A stretch of 64,000 bases of DNA from Mycolicibacterium thermoresistibile (GCF_900187065.1 NZ_LT906483.1:186001-250000), one strand, 5' to 3'. Positions 18,801 to 27,739 are shown, numbered from the stretch's first letter. Numbers and translations: made by a program. The notes: generated by a model not told the origin, from the sequence alone.

Positions 18801-20777
18801 GTTCCAGATCCGCACGCGACGTTCCGGCTCGAGGTACAGCTCGTCGGACTCGGTGACGCCGAACGCCTCGTAGAACGCGTCGATGTTGCGCACCACCCCG
18901 TTGCAGCGGAACTCCGGCGGCGAGTGCGGGTCCACCGCGAGCCGCCGAATCGCCTCCTCCGGGCGGTACTTCGTCCGCCACACCTGCGCCCAGCCGAAGA
19001 ACACCCGCTGCTCACCGGTCAGCCCGTCGATCACCGGCGCCTCCCGGCCACCCAACGACAGCCGGTAGGCCAGCAACGCGATCGACAGCCCGCCCAGGTC
19101 GCCGATGTTCTCCCCGACGGTGAACGCGCCGTTCACCCGGTGCTCACCGGACAGCTCACGGGGCGAGTACGCGTCGTACTGCTCGATCAGCGCCTTCGCC
19201 CGGGCCTCGAACTCGGTGCGGTCCTCGTCGGTCCACCAGTCGACGAGGTTGCCGTCGCCGTCGTACTTGGAGCCCTGATCGTCGAAACCGTGCCCGATCT
19301 CGTGGCCGATCACCGCGCCGATCCCGCCGTAGTTGGCGGCGTCGTCGGCCTCGGCGTCGAAGAACGGGGGCTGCAGGATCGCCGCCGGGAACACGATCTC
19401 GTTCATGCCCGGGTTGTAATAGGCGTTCACCGTCTGCGGGGTCATGAACCACTCGTCGCGGTCCACCGGCCCGCCGAGCTTGGCGATGTCCCGGTCGAAC
19501 TCCACGGCGTACCCGCGCCGGTAGTTGCCGTACAGGTCGTCGCGGCGGATCTCCAACGCCGAATAGTCCCGCCACTTGGCCGGATAGCCGATCTTCGGGG
19601 TGAACTTGTCCAGCTTGGCCAGCGCCTTCTCCCGGGTCTGCGGGGTCATCCAGTCCAGCTGGGAGATGCTGACCCGGTACGCCTCGCGCAGGTTGGCCAC
19701 CAGTTCGTCCATCCGCGACTTGGCCTCGGGCGGGAAGTGCCGCTCCACATACAGCTTGCCCAGCGCGAACCCCATCAGGTTCTCCACCACCGACACACCC
19801 CGCTTCCAGCGTTCCCGGATCTCCTGGGTGCCGCTGAGGGTGCGGCCGTAGAACTCGAAGTCCTCGGCCACCAGCTCATCGGTGAGAAGAAACGCGCGGG
19901 CATGGATGACCCGCCAGCGCAGCCACGCCTTCCAGTCCTCCAGATCCGCCGACGACCACAACTCGGCGAACGCGGTCAGATAGTCGGGCTGCCGCGCGAC
20001 CAGCTCGGCGGCCTGCTCCGGCGTGGTGCCCAGCGCGGTGATCCAGCCGGTCCAGTCGAAGCCGGGCGCCTCGTCGGCGAGGTCGGTGAAGGTGCGCAGG
20101 TTGTAGCTCAGCTCGGCGTCACGGCGTTTGACGACGTCCCAGTGCGCGGCGGCCAGTTTGGTCTCCAGCGCCAGGATCCGCTCGGCGGTGTCGCGGTGGT
20201 CCCCGTCCCTGTACACCAGCGCGAACATCCGGGCGATGTGGGCGGGATAGGCGGCGAGCACCTCGGCGTGCGCCTCGTCGCGGTAATACGACTCGTCGGG
20301 CAGCCCCAACCCGGACTGATTGAGATACAGCAGGTACCGGCTCGAATTCTTGGCGTCGGTGTTGACGTAGGCGCCGGCCCCGCCGCCGACACCGGTGCGC
20401 TGAAGCGCGCCCAGCACGGCGGCCAGCTCGGTGCGGTCGGCCGCGGCGTCGATCGTGGCCAGTTCGTCGAGCAACGGTCGCACCCCGAGCCGGTTCACCG
20501 TCTGCTCGTCCATGAAGGACGCGTACAGGTCGCCGATTCGCTGCTGATCGGTGCCGGCCGGGGCGCCGGCCTGCGCGGCCTCCTCGATCAGGTCGCGGAT
20601 CTGCTGCTCGGCGCGATCGTAGAGTTCCCGGAACGCACCGTCGGCCGCACGGTCGGCGGGAATCTCGTGCTCGGCCAGCCAGCGGCCGTTCACATGACCG
20701 AACAGATCGTCCTGGGGGCGCACCGCGGGGTCGACGAAACTCAGGTCGACGCCGGATCGAATCGCTTCAACCGTCAC
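18798..20777 (-). CDS. zmp1: zinc metalloprotease Zmp1 (neprilysin/M13 family)
   Basis: A 659-residue M13 peptidase. The zinc site is HEIGH at 492-496 with ENIGD (Glu556) as third ligand and its supporting Asp; NAYYNPGMNEIVFPAAIL near 465 is the substrate-binding signature. The N-terminus (RPQDDLFGHVNGRWLAEHEIPADRA) and the C-terminus ending RRVRIWN match M. tuberculosis Zmp1 (663 residues), linked there to inflammasome evasion. No signal peptide is visible. GTG 20777 is chosen because CAGCAT lies six bases before it (leaderless); GTG 20783 is an alternative. The TGA stop is formed at the edge of a palindromic element. Confidence 0.95.
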   Translation of the reverse strand: MTVEAIRSGVDLSFVDPAVRPQDDLFGHVNGRWLAEHEIPADRAADGAFRELYDRAEQQIRDLIEEAAQAGAPAGTDQQRIGDLYASFMDEQTVNRLGVRPLLDELATIDAAADRTELAAVLGALQRTGVGGGAGAYVNTDAKNSSRYLLYLNQSGLGLPDESYYRDEAHAEVLAAYPAHIARMFALVYRDGDHRDTAERILALETKLAAAHWDVVKRRDAELSYNLRTFTDLADEAPGFDWTGWITALGTTPEQAAELVARQPDYLTAFAELWSSADLEDWKAWLRWRVIHARAFLLTDELVAEDFEFYGRTLSGTQEIRERWKRGVSVVENLMGFALGKLYVERHFPPEAKSRMDELVANLREAYRVSISQLDWMTPQTREKALAKLDKFTPKIGYPAKWRDYSALEIRRDDLYGNYRRGYAVEFDRDIAKLGGPVDRDEWFMTPQTVNAYYNPGMNEIVFPAAILQPPFFDAEADDAANYGGIGAVIGHEIGHGFDDQGSKYDGDGNLVDWWTDEDRTEFEARAKALIEQYDAYSPRELSGEHRVNGAFTVGENIGDLGGLSIALLAYRLSLGGREAPVIDGLTGEQRVFFGWAQVWRTKYRPEEAIRRLAVDPHSPPEFRCNGVVRNIDAFYEAFGVTESDELYLEPERRVRIWN

Positions 20778-20783
20778 TCCCAC

Positions 20784-20818
20784 ATGCTGCCAGAAGCCGG
20801 CAAGTGCCCAGGTAACCT
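20784..20818. promoter_or_regulatory. divergent leaderless promoters of zmp1 and omamA
   Basis: The 48-base spacer carries CAGCAT on the minus strand (20789-20784), six bases from zmp1 GTG, and TAACCT on the plus strand (20813-20818), seven bases from ATG 20826. Confidence 0.4.
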
Positions 20819-20825
20819 CACGGCC

Positions 20826-21452
20826 ATGTCCGACGAAGCCACTGCCGAACCGGCCCCGGAGCAACCGGAGGACGACCGCGAGGAGGACCGTGTCCTCTCC
20901 GGGTTCGGCATCGCCTCCACGCTGCTGGCGCTGATCGCGGTCGGGGCGGTGGTGCTGGGCGTGATGATCTGGTCCGGCCACACCACCGAGGCCGACGAGC
21001 GCCGGCACCAGACCGAGGCGCTGGCGGCCGCCGCCGACTGGACCACGGTGCTGGTGAACATGAACACCGACAACGTCGAGACCAGCCTGCGGCAGTTGCA
21101 GGAGGGCACCGTCGGCGCGCTCAACGCCGACTTCGAAGCGGCGATGCAGCCCTACACCCAGTTGGTGCAGAAGCTGCGGTCCCGCACCCGCGGCCAGGTC
21201 GAGTCGGTGGCCATCGAATCCGTGCACCGCCAGCTTCCGCCCCTGCCCGGCGCGCCGCCGCCGCGGCAACGGGAGCCGCAGCCCGAACTGGAGGAGGCCG
21301 CGTCGCGTACCGACACCGTGATCGTGGTGGCCACCTCGATGACCGAGAACGTCGGCGACACCCCGCCGCAGACCGTCCGGTGGAATCTGCGCCTGGACGT
21401 GACCGACGTCGACGGCCGCAAACTGATCAGTCGGCTGGAGACGATCCGATGA
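20826..21452 (+). CDS. omamA: orphaned Mce-associated membrane protein OmamA-like (Rv0199-type)
   Basis: A 208-residue single-pass protein: an acidic cytosolic N-terminus (residues 1-27), one transmembrane helix (FGIASTLLALIAVGAVVLGVMIW) and an exported domain of the Mce-associated (SnoaL/NTF2-like) type with AAAADWTTVLVNMNTDNVETSLRQL and a final beta-rich RWNLRLDVTDVDGRKLIS. Rv0199 (OmamA) stabilises Mce transporters that import cholesterol and fatty acids. The position beside zmp1 and the following OmamB-like gene is the same. It overlaps the next gene by four bases (ATGA). Confidence 0.8.
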   Translation: MSDEATAEPAPEQPEDDREEDRVLSGFGIASTLLALIAVGAVVLGVMIWSGHTTEADERRHQTEALAAAADWTTVLVNMNTDNVETSLRQLQEGTVGALNADFEAAMQPYTQLVQKLRSRTRGQVESVAIESVHRQLPPLPGAPPPRQREPQPELEEAASRTDTVIVVATSMTENVGDTPPQTVRWNLRLDVTDVDGRKLISRLETIR

Positions 21453-22138
21453 GAAATCTGTGGCGGGTCTTCGCGTTCGACCTCGCGGCGCCGGCCGCGG
21501 CGATCGCCGGCCTGGTGGGGATCGGCGTGGTGCTCGGCTGGCCGCTCTGGTGGGTGTCGCTGTGTTCGATGCTGTGCCTGCTGATCGTGCAGGGCATGGT
21601 GGTCAACTACGTGCTGTACCGGCGCGACGGCGTGACCATGGGCACCGACGACGACGGGCCGGGGCTGCGGCTGGCGGTGGTCGCGGTGGCCACGGCGACG
21701 CTGGTGGCCGCGGTGCTCGTCGGGTATGCGCGCTGGACCACCGCCGATCGTGACCTGCGCGCCGACAAGGCCGAGGTGCTCGACATCGCCACCAGGGTCG
21801 CCGAGGCGTCGGCGACCTTCACCCCGGCCGACCCCAACGCCCAGATCGAGAAGGCCACCGCGTTGATGACGCCGCAACGCGCCGAGGCCTACCGCCAGGA
21901 GTTCACCGCGGTCGCAGAGGACCTGACCAACCGGAACATCTCCGGGCAGGCGCAGACCGTCTCGGCGGGGGTGGAGGCGATCGGCCCGGAGGTGGCCAGC
22001 GTGGCGGTGATCATGCGGGGCACCCAGAACGCGCCCGCCCGGCCACCCGACCATGCGGTGCTGGCGCTGCGGGTGGCGCTGGTCAAGACCGACGGCCGCT
22101 GGCTGGTCGAGGATGTGCTCCCGATCAACGCACGCTGA
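21449..22138 (+). CDS. omamB: OmamB-like Mce-associated membrane protein (Rv0200-type)
   Basis: A 229-residue membrane protein. The first 95 residues hold about three hydrophobic helices (LAAPAAAIAGLVGIGVVLGW, WWVSLCSMLCLLIVQGMVV, LAVVAVATATLVAAVLVGY), and residues 100-229 form an Mce-associated-type exported domain (ADKAEVLDIATRVAEASATF, GRWLVEDVLPINAR). It is translationally coupled to the OmamA-like gene and probably forms a complex with it or with Mce systems. No Mce operon lies in the window. The stop is six bases from that of the convergent CoA-binding gene, with no terminator between. Confidence 0.75.
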   Translation: MRNLWRVFAFDLAAPAAAIAGLVGIGVVLGWPLWWVSLCSMLCLLIVQGMVVNYVLYRRDGVTMGTDDDGPGLRLAVVAVATATLVAAVLVGYARWTTADRDLRADKAEVLDIATRVAEASATFTPADPNAQIEKATALMTPQRAEAYRQEFTAVAEDLTNRNISGQAQTVSAGVEAIGPEVASVAVIMRGTQNAPARPPDHAVLALRVALVKTDGRWLVEDVLPINAR

Positions 22139-22144
22139 CCGGCG

Positions 22145-22552
22145 CTAGCCCATCAAGCGGGCGTATTCGACCTTCAGGCAGCGGTCCATCACGACCTGCA
22201 GACCCGCCGCGGCCGCCTCGCGGGCGATCTGCTCATCGGCCAGCCCCAGCTGCAGCCACAGCGTCTTGGCGCCCACCGCGATGGTGTCGTCCAGCACCGG
22301 GCGCAGCTGGTCCCTGCGGCGGAACACGTCGACCAGGTCCGGCACCACCGGCAGCGCCGACAGGCTGGGATACACCGGTGTGCCGTCCACCTCGGTGATG
22401 GTCGGGTTGACCAGGTAGAGCTCGAAGTGGCTGGCCTCTTTGAGGTATCGCCACACCTCGTAGCTGGCCCGTTCCGGGTTGGCCGAGGCGCCGACGATCG
22501 CCACCGTGCGGGTGTCCCGCAGAATCCGCTGCAAATCTTGGGTTTCGGTCAT
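22145..22552 (-). CDS. CoA-binding domain protein (YccU-like)
   Basis: A Rossmann-type protein of about 135 residues. TVAIVGASANPERASYEVWRYL near the N-terminus, LVNPTITEVDGTPVYPSL and the C-terminal LGLADEQIAREAAAAGLQVVMDRCLKVEY identify the CoA_binding_2/YccU family, whose members bind CoA and lack a known reaction. Two consecutive ATGs (22555 and 22552) are possible; the second is better spaced from GCGGAAG. The 22553-22676 spacer holds nothing else recognisable. Confidence 0.85.
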   Translation of the reverse strand: MTETQDLQRILRDTRTVAIVGASANPERASYEVWRYLKEASHFELYLVNPTITEVDGTPVYPSLSALPVVPDLVDVFRRRDQLRPVLDDTIAVGAKTLWLQLGLADEQIAREAAAAGLQVVMDRCLKVEYARLMG

Positions 22553-22676
22553 CATTGACTTCCGCAGAGCCGTTCGTTGAATTTTGCGTCCAGGGTTGTG
22601 CCGCGATCGAATGAACAGCCCTGTCGGCGAAAACGACGATACGGCGTGCCGACAGCGGGCCCGGTCCGGGGTCGGC

Positions 22677-23438
22677 TCAGCCGGACCGCTTGGACCGCTG
22701 TTCGCGCATCTTGGCGAACCGGTCGGACAGCCGCCGCATCCGGATCATCAACGACGCCGGCGGGCTGACACTGCCGTCCAGATAGGCGGCGAACTCCTCG
22801 CCGGTCGCACCGATCCGGGAGGCGAATTCGCGGGCCGCCAGCCCGGACCGGTCCAACAGCAGCCGCACATGCTTGGCGACCTCGGCCCGTTCGCTCTGCT
22901 CCAGCGCCTCGCGCGCCCGGGCCAGCACCTCGTTGATCGCCTTGGAGACGCCGTATGGCTGTGCCGTTTCGATCACTTCCTCGACCTGGCGGGCGGTTCT
23001 GCCGTAGGGGTCCCGCTTGATCGCGGCCGCGATCTGCCGCCACACCGGCAGGTCGTCGTTCTCCAACGCGGCACGGATCTCCGAGGTGGGCCAGAACTCG
23101 ACCGGACGGTTGTCGTGGGGCCGGCGGCGCGCCTCGCCGGATTGACCGGACCGGTCGTGACCACCCTGACCGACCCGGCTTTCACCACCGGGCACGGCCC
23201 GGCCTTCATGACCCCCCGGCACGGCCCGGGTCTGGCCGGCACCCTGACCGGGGCGTCCTTCACCGGGCCCACCGGTCGGGTTGTTGGGCCCACCGGTCGG
23301 GTTGGGCCCGCGGGTCGGGTCGGCGCCACCGGCCCGGCCCTGAGGGGCGCGGAGTTGACCATTGCGGGGTTGGCGGGGTGCGCGGGACTCGCGGCGGGGG
23401 CCGTAGCGGTCGGCGGCGCGGTGCAGTTCGGCGGTCAT
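22677..23438 (-). CDS. disordered-N-terminus protein with helix-turn-helix-like C-terminus (Rv0201c-type)
   Basis: A 253-residue protein of unknown function. Residues 1-110 are Gly/Pro/Arg-rich and probably disordered, with NPTGGPN-type repeats encoded by a DNA repeat of about 20 bases at 23265-23303. Residues 115-180 are helical (VWRQIAAAIKRDPYGRTARQVEEV). Residues 190-240 (LLDRSGLAAREFASRIGATGEEFAAYLDGSV) resemble an XRE-like helix-turn-helix. Its GAGGTGAG ribosome-binding site contains the mmpL11 stop, so it is coupled to mmpL11. A regulatory or partner role for MmpL11 is possible but only inferred from position. Confidence 0.65.
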   Translation of the reverse strand: MTAELHRAADRYGPRRESRAPRQPRNGQLRAPQGRAGGADPTRGPNPTGGPNNPTGGPGEGRPGQGAGQTRAVPGGHEGRAVPGGESRVGQGGHDRSGQSGEARRRPHDNRPVEFWPTSEIRAALENDDLPVWRQIAAAIKRDPYGRTARQVEEVIETAQPYGVSKAINEVLARAREALEQSERAEVAKHVRLLLDRSGLAAREFASRIGATGEEFAAYLDGSVSPPASLMIRMRRLSDRFAKMREQRSKRSG

Positions 23439-23439
23439 C

Positions 23440-26361
23440 TCACCTCGCCTCCTCGAGCATGGCTACTGCCACGGACAGGCAGCGCTTCCTGACTTCGTCC
23501 CAGTCGGCGACTGCCGACGATTCCGTTTCGCCGTCATCGTCCACATCGGATGGATGCGGATCGGCCAGGCGACGCACCAGTTGGGTGGCCACCCAATGTT
23601 GTCTTGGGTACTGCCCACAGTAGTACCGGTCCATCCGGGCCAACACGGCCGCCGCGGTCTCGGCGTCCATGCATTCGACCAGATCGGCGAACTCGGCGTA
23701 GTCCCGCGCGCTGTTGCGGCACATGATCAGATAGCCCATCAACCGCACCGTCTCCGCGCCGGTGGGGATCTGCAACCGATCCCCGGTGGGCAGCTGCACC
23801 GTGGTGGTCTCCATCGGGCTGCGCCGTTCGACCGGGGCGCCGTCGAGGTCGGCGGCGGTGTGCAGCGCGTCGAGCGCGACCTCCAACCGGTCCAGCCACA
23901 GCGTGACCGGATGAACCGCGGGCCTGGTGGCCACCGCGGTGCCGGCCCTGCGGCCGCCGCCACCGGTGCGCACCGGGACGGTGGTGCCGTCGTCGCCGCC
24001 CTTGATCCGCGGGCCGAGCGGTTCACCCGACCGCACACACCCACTGAACGCCAACGGGTCGGCCACCGTGATCGTTTCGGGGGCAAGGCTTTTCAGCTTT
24101 GCTGCGGATCTGACGACGGACCGCAGCTGCGAGCCCGGCGGCATCAGCGCGGAGATGTCGTCGGGGATGATGACCAGATCGCCGATGTCGGTGTGGGGCA
24201 GCGGCTTCTCGAAATCCACCGACGGCAGCAGACGGTCCAGCCACGGCGGCAGCCACCAGTTCCACTTGTCGAACATCGCCATCAACGCCGGCACCAACAC
24301 CAGCCGGACCACGGTGGCGTCCACCGCGATCGCGACCGCGCACGCCACCCCGAGCTGGGCGACCAGCGGCATGCCGGCGAACGCGAACCCGGTGAACACC
24401 GCGATCATGATCAGCGCGGCGCTGGTGATGGTGCGGGCGCTGGTGCTCACCCCGTAGGCGACCGCGTCACGGGTGTCCTGGGTCTGCAGGAACCGCTCCC
24501 GTATCCGGGTCAGCAGGAAGATCTCGTAGTCCATCGACAGCCCGAAGGTCAGCGCCAGCACCAGCGGCGGGATCGTGCTGTCCAGCGACGAGATCGGTTC
24601 GAAGCCCAGCGGAGCCAGCCAGCCCCACTGGAACACCGCCACCAGGCTGCCGTAGGCCGCGGCCACCGACAGCACCGTCATCAGCACACCCTTGAGCGCC
24701 AGCACCGGTGAGCGGATCGCGATGAGCAGCATCACGAACGCGATCACCGCGACGAACACGAACACCAGTGGCTGGGTGGTGGCGACCTCGTCGTCGAAGT
24801 CCTTGATCAGCGCGGTCGGGCCGCCGACGTCGGTGCGTGCGCCGTCGCCGGCCGCCGCGGGCAGATGTTCGCGCAGCCAGTCGATGGTGTCGCGGGCCCG
24901 CATGTCCTCGGGGTCGACGGACAGCACCGCGGACAGCAGCGCGCTGCTGTCGTCGTCGGCGAACACCGGCGGGGACACCGACACCACGTTCGGCGCCCGG
25001 GAGATCTCCTGCCGCACGGCGTCCAACGTGCCCGCGTTGGCCGGTTGTGACGCCGCACCGTCCGGGAACGACACCATCACCCGCACCGGTCCCAGCGCAC
25101 CCGGACCCAGCGCCTCGGCGGCCGCGTTGACGCCGCCGCGGATCTCGTGCGTCGGCTCGAACTGGCGCTGCATGCTGTTGCCCAGTTCCATCGCCACCGT
25201 CGGCGCGGCCATCACCAACAGCACCGCGGACGCGGCCGCGGCCGACACCCACGGCCGGCGCATCACCTGACCGGTCCAACGTGTCCAGAACGGTGACTGG
25301 GTGGTCTCCGGCCGGCGGGACCAGTGCAGGTACGACGACCGCCGGGCCGCCGCGCGGCCGAATGTGGCCAGCACCGCCGGGGTGAGGGTGGTCGCCGCCA
25401 GCACCGCGACGGCCACCGCCAGCACCGCGCCGGTGGCCATCGACCGCAGCACCGGGGTGTTGATCAGGTACAGCCCGGTGACCGATGCGATCACGGTCAG
25501 CCCGGACAACACCACCGCCAGGCCGGATGTCGCCATGGCGGCGTCGGCGGCCTGATCGACGTCGCGGCCGGCGCGCAGCTCCTCCCGGAACCGCATCAGG
25601 ATGAACAGCGAGTAGTCGATGGCCAGTGCGATACCGAGCATCGACACCGTCGAGGCGACGAACACCGACATGGTGGTCACCAGCGATAGCAGATAGACCA
25701 CGCCCATCGTCACCACGACGGTGCAGACACCGAGCACCAGCGGCACCGCCGCGGCGGCCAGCGAGCCGAACACCGCCAGCAGGATGATCAGCACGATCGG
25801 CAGGTTCCACCGTTCGGCCTGGGCGATGTCGTGTTTGGTCGCCTCGGAGGCGGCCGCGCCCAGTGCGCCCTGGCCGACGACGTAGAGCCGGACCCGGCCG
25901 TTGTCGGTCTCACCCGGCCGGTCGCCGTCGATGCCGACCTTCTCCCGCAATTGGTTGCTGACGTCGACCGCGCCGGTGTTGTCGAAGTCGAGCTGCAGGG
26001 TCAGCACATACGGCCGGTCCGGCCGCGGCGGCGGTTGCTGTGGATTCGGTTTGATCCGGACGTCGTCGGACACCTCGGCGGCGACCTGCTCGAGAAACGC
26101 CACCGCGGCGTTCATGTCCTCGAAGGTGGCGTCGGCGCGCGGGGCGGCGACCAGCGCCAGGGGGGACGCGCCCTCGTCGGGGAAGTGGTCCTCGAGTTCG
26201 TGTTGGACCCGTAACGACTGGGAGCCGGCAACCTCGAAGCCACCGCCGGTGAGCTGTCCGGTGCCGCTGAGTGCCAGCCAGATCGAGGGCAGCAGGAGCA
26301 GCACCCATCCCGAGAAAACCGCCCAGCGGTAGCGCCGCAGGGCGTTACTCAGGCGCATCAT
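23440..26361 (-). CDS. mmpL11: RND lipid/heme transporter MmpL11
   Basis: A 973-residue RND protein (966 in M. tuberculosis). It has two blocks of transmembrane helices: TM1, the exported porter domain 1 and TM2-6 to about residue 390, then a second porter domain and TM8-12 to about 745. Proton-relay motifs are LGIALAIDYSLFILMRFREEL and LSMDYEIFLLTRIRERF. A cytosolic C-terminal domain of about 220 residues follows. MmpL11 exports long-chain wax esters and mycolate diacylglycerols and has been linked to heme uptake. Two hemophore-like genes diverge from it. The start MMRLSNALRR agrees with the family. Confidence 0.95.
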   Translation of the reverse strand: MMRLSNALRRYRWAVFSGWVLLLLPSIWLALSGTGQLTGGGFEVAGSQSLRVQHELEDHFPDEGASPLALVAAPRADATFEDMNAAVAFLEQVAAEVSDDVRIKPNPQQPPPRPDRPYVLTLQLDFDNTGAVDVSNQLREKVGIDGDRPGETDNGRVRLYVVGQGALGAAASEATKHDIAQAERWNLPIVLIILLAVFGSLAAAAVPLVLGVCTVVVTMGVVYLLSLVTTMSVFVASTVSMLGIALAIDYSLFILMRFREELRAGRDVDQAADAAMATSGLAVVLSGLTVIASVTGLYLINTPVLRSMATGAVLAVAVAVLAATTLTPAVLATFGRAAARRSSYLHWSRRPETTQSPFWTRWTGQVMRRPWVSAAAASAVLLVMAAPTVAMELGNSMQRQFEPTHEIRGGVNAAAEALGPGALGPVRVMVSFPDGAASQPANAGTLDAVRQEISRAPNVVSVSPPVFADDDSSALLSAVLSVDPEDMRARDTIDWLREHLPAAAGDGARTDVGGPTALIKDFDDEVATTQPLVFVFVAVIAFVMLLIAIRSPVLALKGVLMTVLSVAAAYGSLVAVFQWGWLAPLGFEPISSLDSTIPPLVLALTFGLSMDYEIFLLTRIRERFLQTQDTRDAVAYGVSTSARTITSAALIMIAVFTGFAFAGMPLVAQLGVACAVAIAVDATVVRLVLVPALMAMFDKWNWWLPPWLDRLLPSVDFEKPLPHTDIGDLVIIPDDISALMPPGSQLRSVVRSAAKLKSLAPETITVADPLAFSGCVRSGEPLGPRIKGGDDGTTVPVRTGGGGRRAGTAVATRPAVHPVTLWLDRLEVALDALHTAADLDGAPVERRSPMETTTVQLPTGDRLQIPTGAETVRLMGYLIMCRNSARDYAEFADLVECMDAETAAAVLARMDRYYCGQYPRQHWVATQLVRRLADPHPSDVDDDGETESSAVADWDEVRKRCLSVAVAMLEEAR

Positions 26362-26408
26362 GAACTGCTGGATAGCGAACTCCCGTCCTGCCCGGCGTTG
26401 CGTTACGG

Positions 26409-26433
26409 AGCCTACCGCAGCATGAGGTAGGCT
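26409..26433. promoter_or_regulatory. inverted repeat upstream of mmpL11
   Basis: AGCCTAC (26409-26415) and GTAGGCT (26427-26433) form a perfect 7-bp inverted repeat around 11 bases, about 50 bases upstream of mmpL11 in the 273-base divergent spacer (26362-26634). An operator for an unknown factor is plausible. I see nothing else definite in the spacer. Confidence 0.4.
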
Positions 26434-26634
26434 TCCCGGCCCTCAGATCGCCCGGACCGGCGCAGACGTTACCCCGATCCGGTGAAACTGGCCTGTGGTC
26501 GACGGGAATGGCACTATGGCCCGGTGGTCGTCCCGGACGGCCGCGCGAGTCGGGGATCAACTACAGCCGGAATCTGTCACTGATCGCAGATGCTCGCGGG
26601 CCGGGGTGCGGCTCGCGAGCCGTGAGGAGCACCT

Positions 26635-27159
26635 ATGCCGCCGACCCGCCCGGAATCCACTGTTCTGCGTCGCGGGCTGTTCACCGCCTTCGCCGTCACC
26701 ACTGCCGGAGCGGCGACGGTGATCGGCCTCGCACTGACCGCCGGTCCCGCGGCCACCGCCGCGCCGGACCCCTGCGCCGCCAGCGAGGTCGCCAAGACCA
26801 TCGGCAGGGTCGCCAACTCGACCGGCCAGTACCTGGAGGAGAACCCCGAGACCAATCAGGCGCTGACCACGATCTCCAAACAGCAGGCCGGACCACAGTC
26901 GCTGGGCACGCTCAAGGCGTACTTCGACGCCAATCCGGAGGTCGCCGAGGACATGCAGCGGCTGCAGCAGCCGCTGGCGACGCTGTCCTCCCGGTGCAAG
27001 CTGCCGATCACGGTGCCCCAGTTGATGGGCCTCATGCAGGCCGCCCAGGGCCAGGCCGGCCCGGGGCTGCCGGGCGGCCTGCCGGGCGCGCAGAATGTGT
27101 CGGTGCCGGTGACGGGCCCCGGACCGCTGCCGGGGCCGTCGCCGCGGGCCATCCGCTGA
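26635..27159 (+). CDS. exported hemophore-like protein without histidines
   Basis: A 174-residue secreted protein: signal peptide to about residue 43 (ending ATAAPDP), then a small helical domain with Cys47 and Cys121 likely bridged, as in Rv0203-type hemophores, then a Gly/Pro-rich tail (GPGLPGGLPG). Rv0203 binds heme through Tyr59 and His63, with His89 nearby. Here the Tyr survives (Tyr66 in GQYLEEN) but the residue four later is Asn70, and the whole protein has no His. Heme binding by the known mode is therefore doubtful. GAGGAG lies five bases before ATG. It is divergent from mmpL11. Confidence 0.8.
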   Translation: MPPTRPESTVLRRGLFTAFAVTTAGAATVIGLALTAGPAATAAPDPCAASEVAKTIGRVANSTGQYLEENPETNQALTTISKQQAGPQSLGTLKAYFDANPEVAEDMQRLQQPLATLSSRCKLPITVPQLMGLMQAAQGQAGPGLPGGLPGAQNVSVPVTGPGPLPGPSPRAIR

Positions 27160-27275
27160 CGGGCCTCCCGCGATCCGGCCCCGGACCTCGGCCGGCGAAC
27201 GGTCACGGATTTGCCGGGGTTTTTTACGCCGGGGCCGGTCCTTCGGCGAGAAGAACTCCCGAACTTCTGCTTAGC

Positions 27276-27307
27276 TAGGCTGTGGCGGGTAACCGCCGGT
27301 GGTTACC
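27276..27307 (+). promoter_or_regulatory. promoter and inverted repeat before the second hemophore-like gene
   Basis: TAGGCT at 27276-27281 can act as a -10 box. GGTAACC (27288-27294) and GGTTACC (27301-27307), a perfect 7-bp inverted repeat around six bases, would lie at the transcript start, as an operator or a 5' hairpin. Confidence 0.4.
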
Positions 27308-27336
27308 GTCTTCCATATCGGATGAAGGAGCTTCAT

Positions 27337-27723
27337 ATGGTGCTCTCGGCCCGTACCGTGCGACGCGCGGTAGCCGGCACGATCGGAGCCGGCGCAATTG
27401 CCGGTGCCACGCTGTTCAGTTCGATCCCGTTCGCGTTCGCCGATCCCGAACCCGAGCCGCCGGGCTGCACCGCGGCGGACCTGGCCGGTGTGGCGGCGGG
27501 TGTGTCGGCTGCGACCTCGGCGTACCTGTTCACCCATCCCGAGGTGAACGACTTCTTCACCGGCCTGGAGGGCCAGCATCGTGCGGATGTCCGTGACACG
27601 GTCGCCGAGTACCTGGACGCCAACCCCCAGGTGAAGGCCGAGCTGACGCACATCCGCCAGCCGCTGGTGGACATCAAGAACCGTTGCGGCGGTCCGGATC
27701 TGGCGACCGACGACATTCCGTAA
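27337..27723 (+). CDS. exported hemophore-like heme-binding protein (Rv0203-type)
   Basis: A 128-residue secreted protein: signal peptide to about residue 35 (FAFADPEPEP), then a compact helical domain with Cys44 and Cys117. The Tyr-x3-His pair that binds heme in Rv0203 is present as Tyr63 and His67 (SAYLFTHPEVND), and further His residues are at 81 and 105. It should pick up heme outside the membrane and pass it to MmpL11 or MmpL3, both encoded nearby. ATG 27337 is preferred over 27322 because GAAGGAG lies six bases upstream. It is a tandem paralogue of the preceding gene. Confidence 0.85.
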   Translation: MVLSARTVRRAVAGTIGAGAIAGATLFSSIPFAFADPEPEPPGCTAADLAGVAAGVSAATSAYLFTHPEVNDFFTGLEGQHRADVRDTVAEYLDANPQVKAELTHIRQPLVDIKNRCGGPDLATDDIP

Positions 27724-27739
27724 CCACCAGAGCCCCGGT

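Noticed and set aside
26423-26441. Possible IdeR box near mmpL11 and the hemophore-like genes
   Set aside because: Only about half of the 19 consensus positions match TTAGGTTAGGCTAACCTAA.
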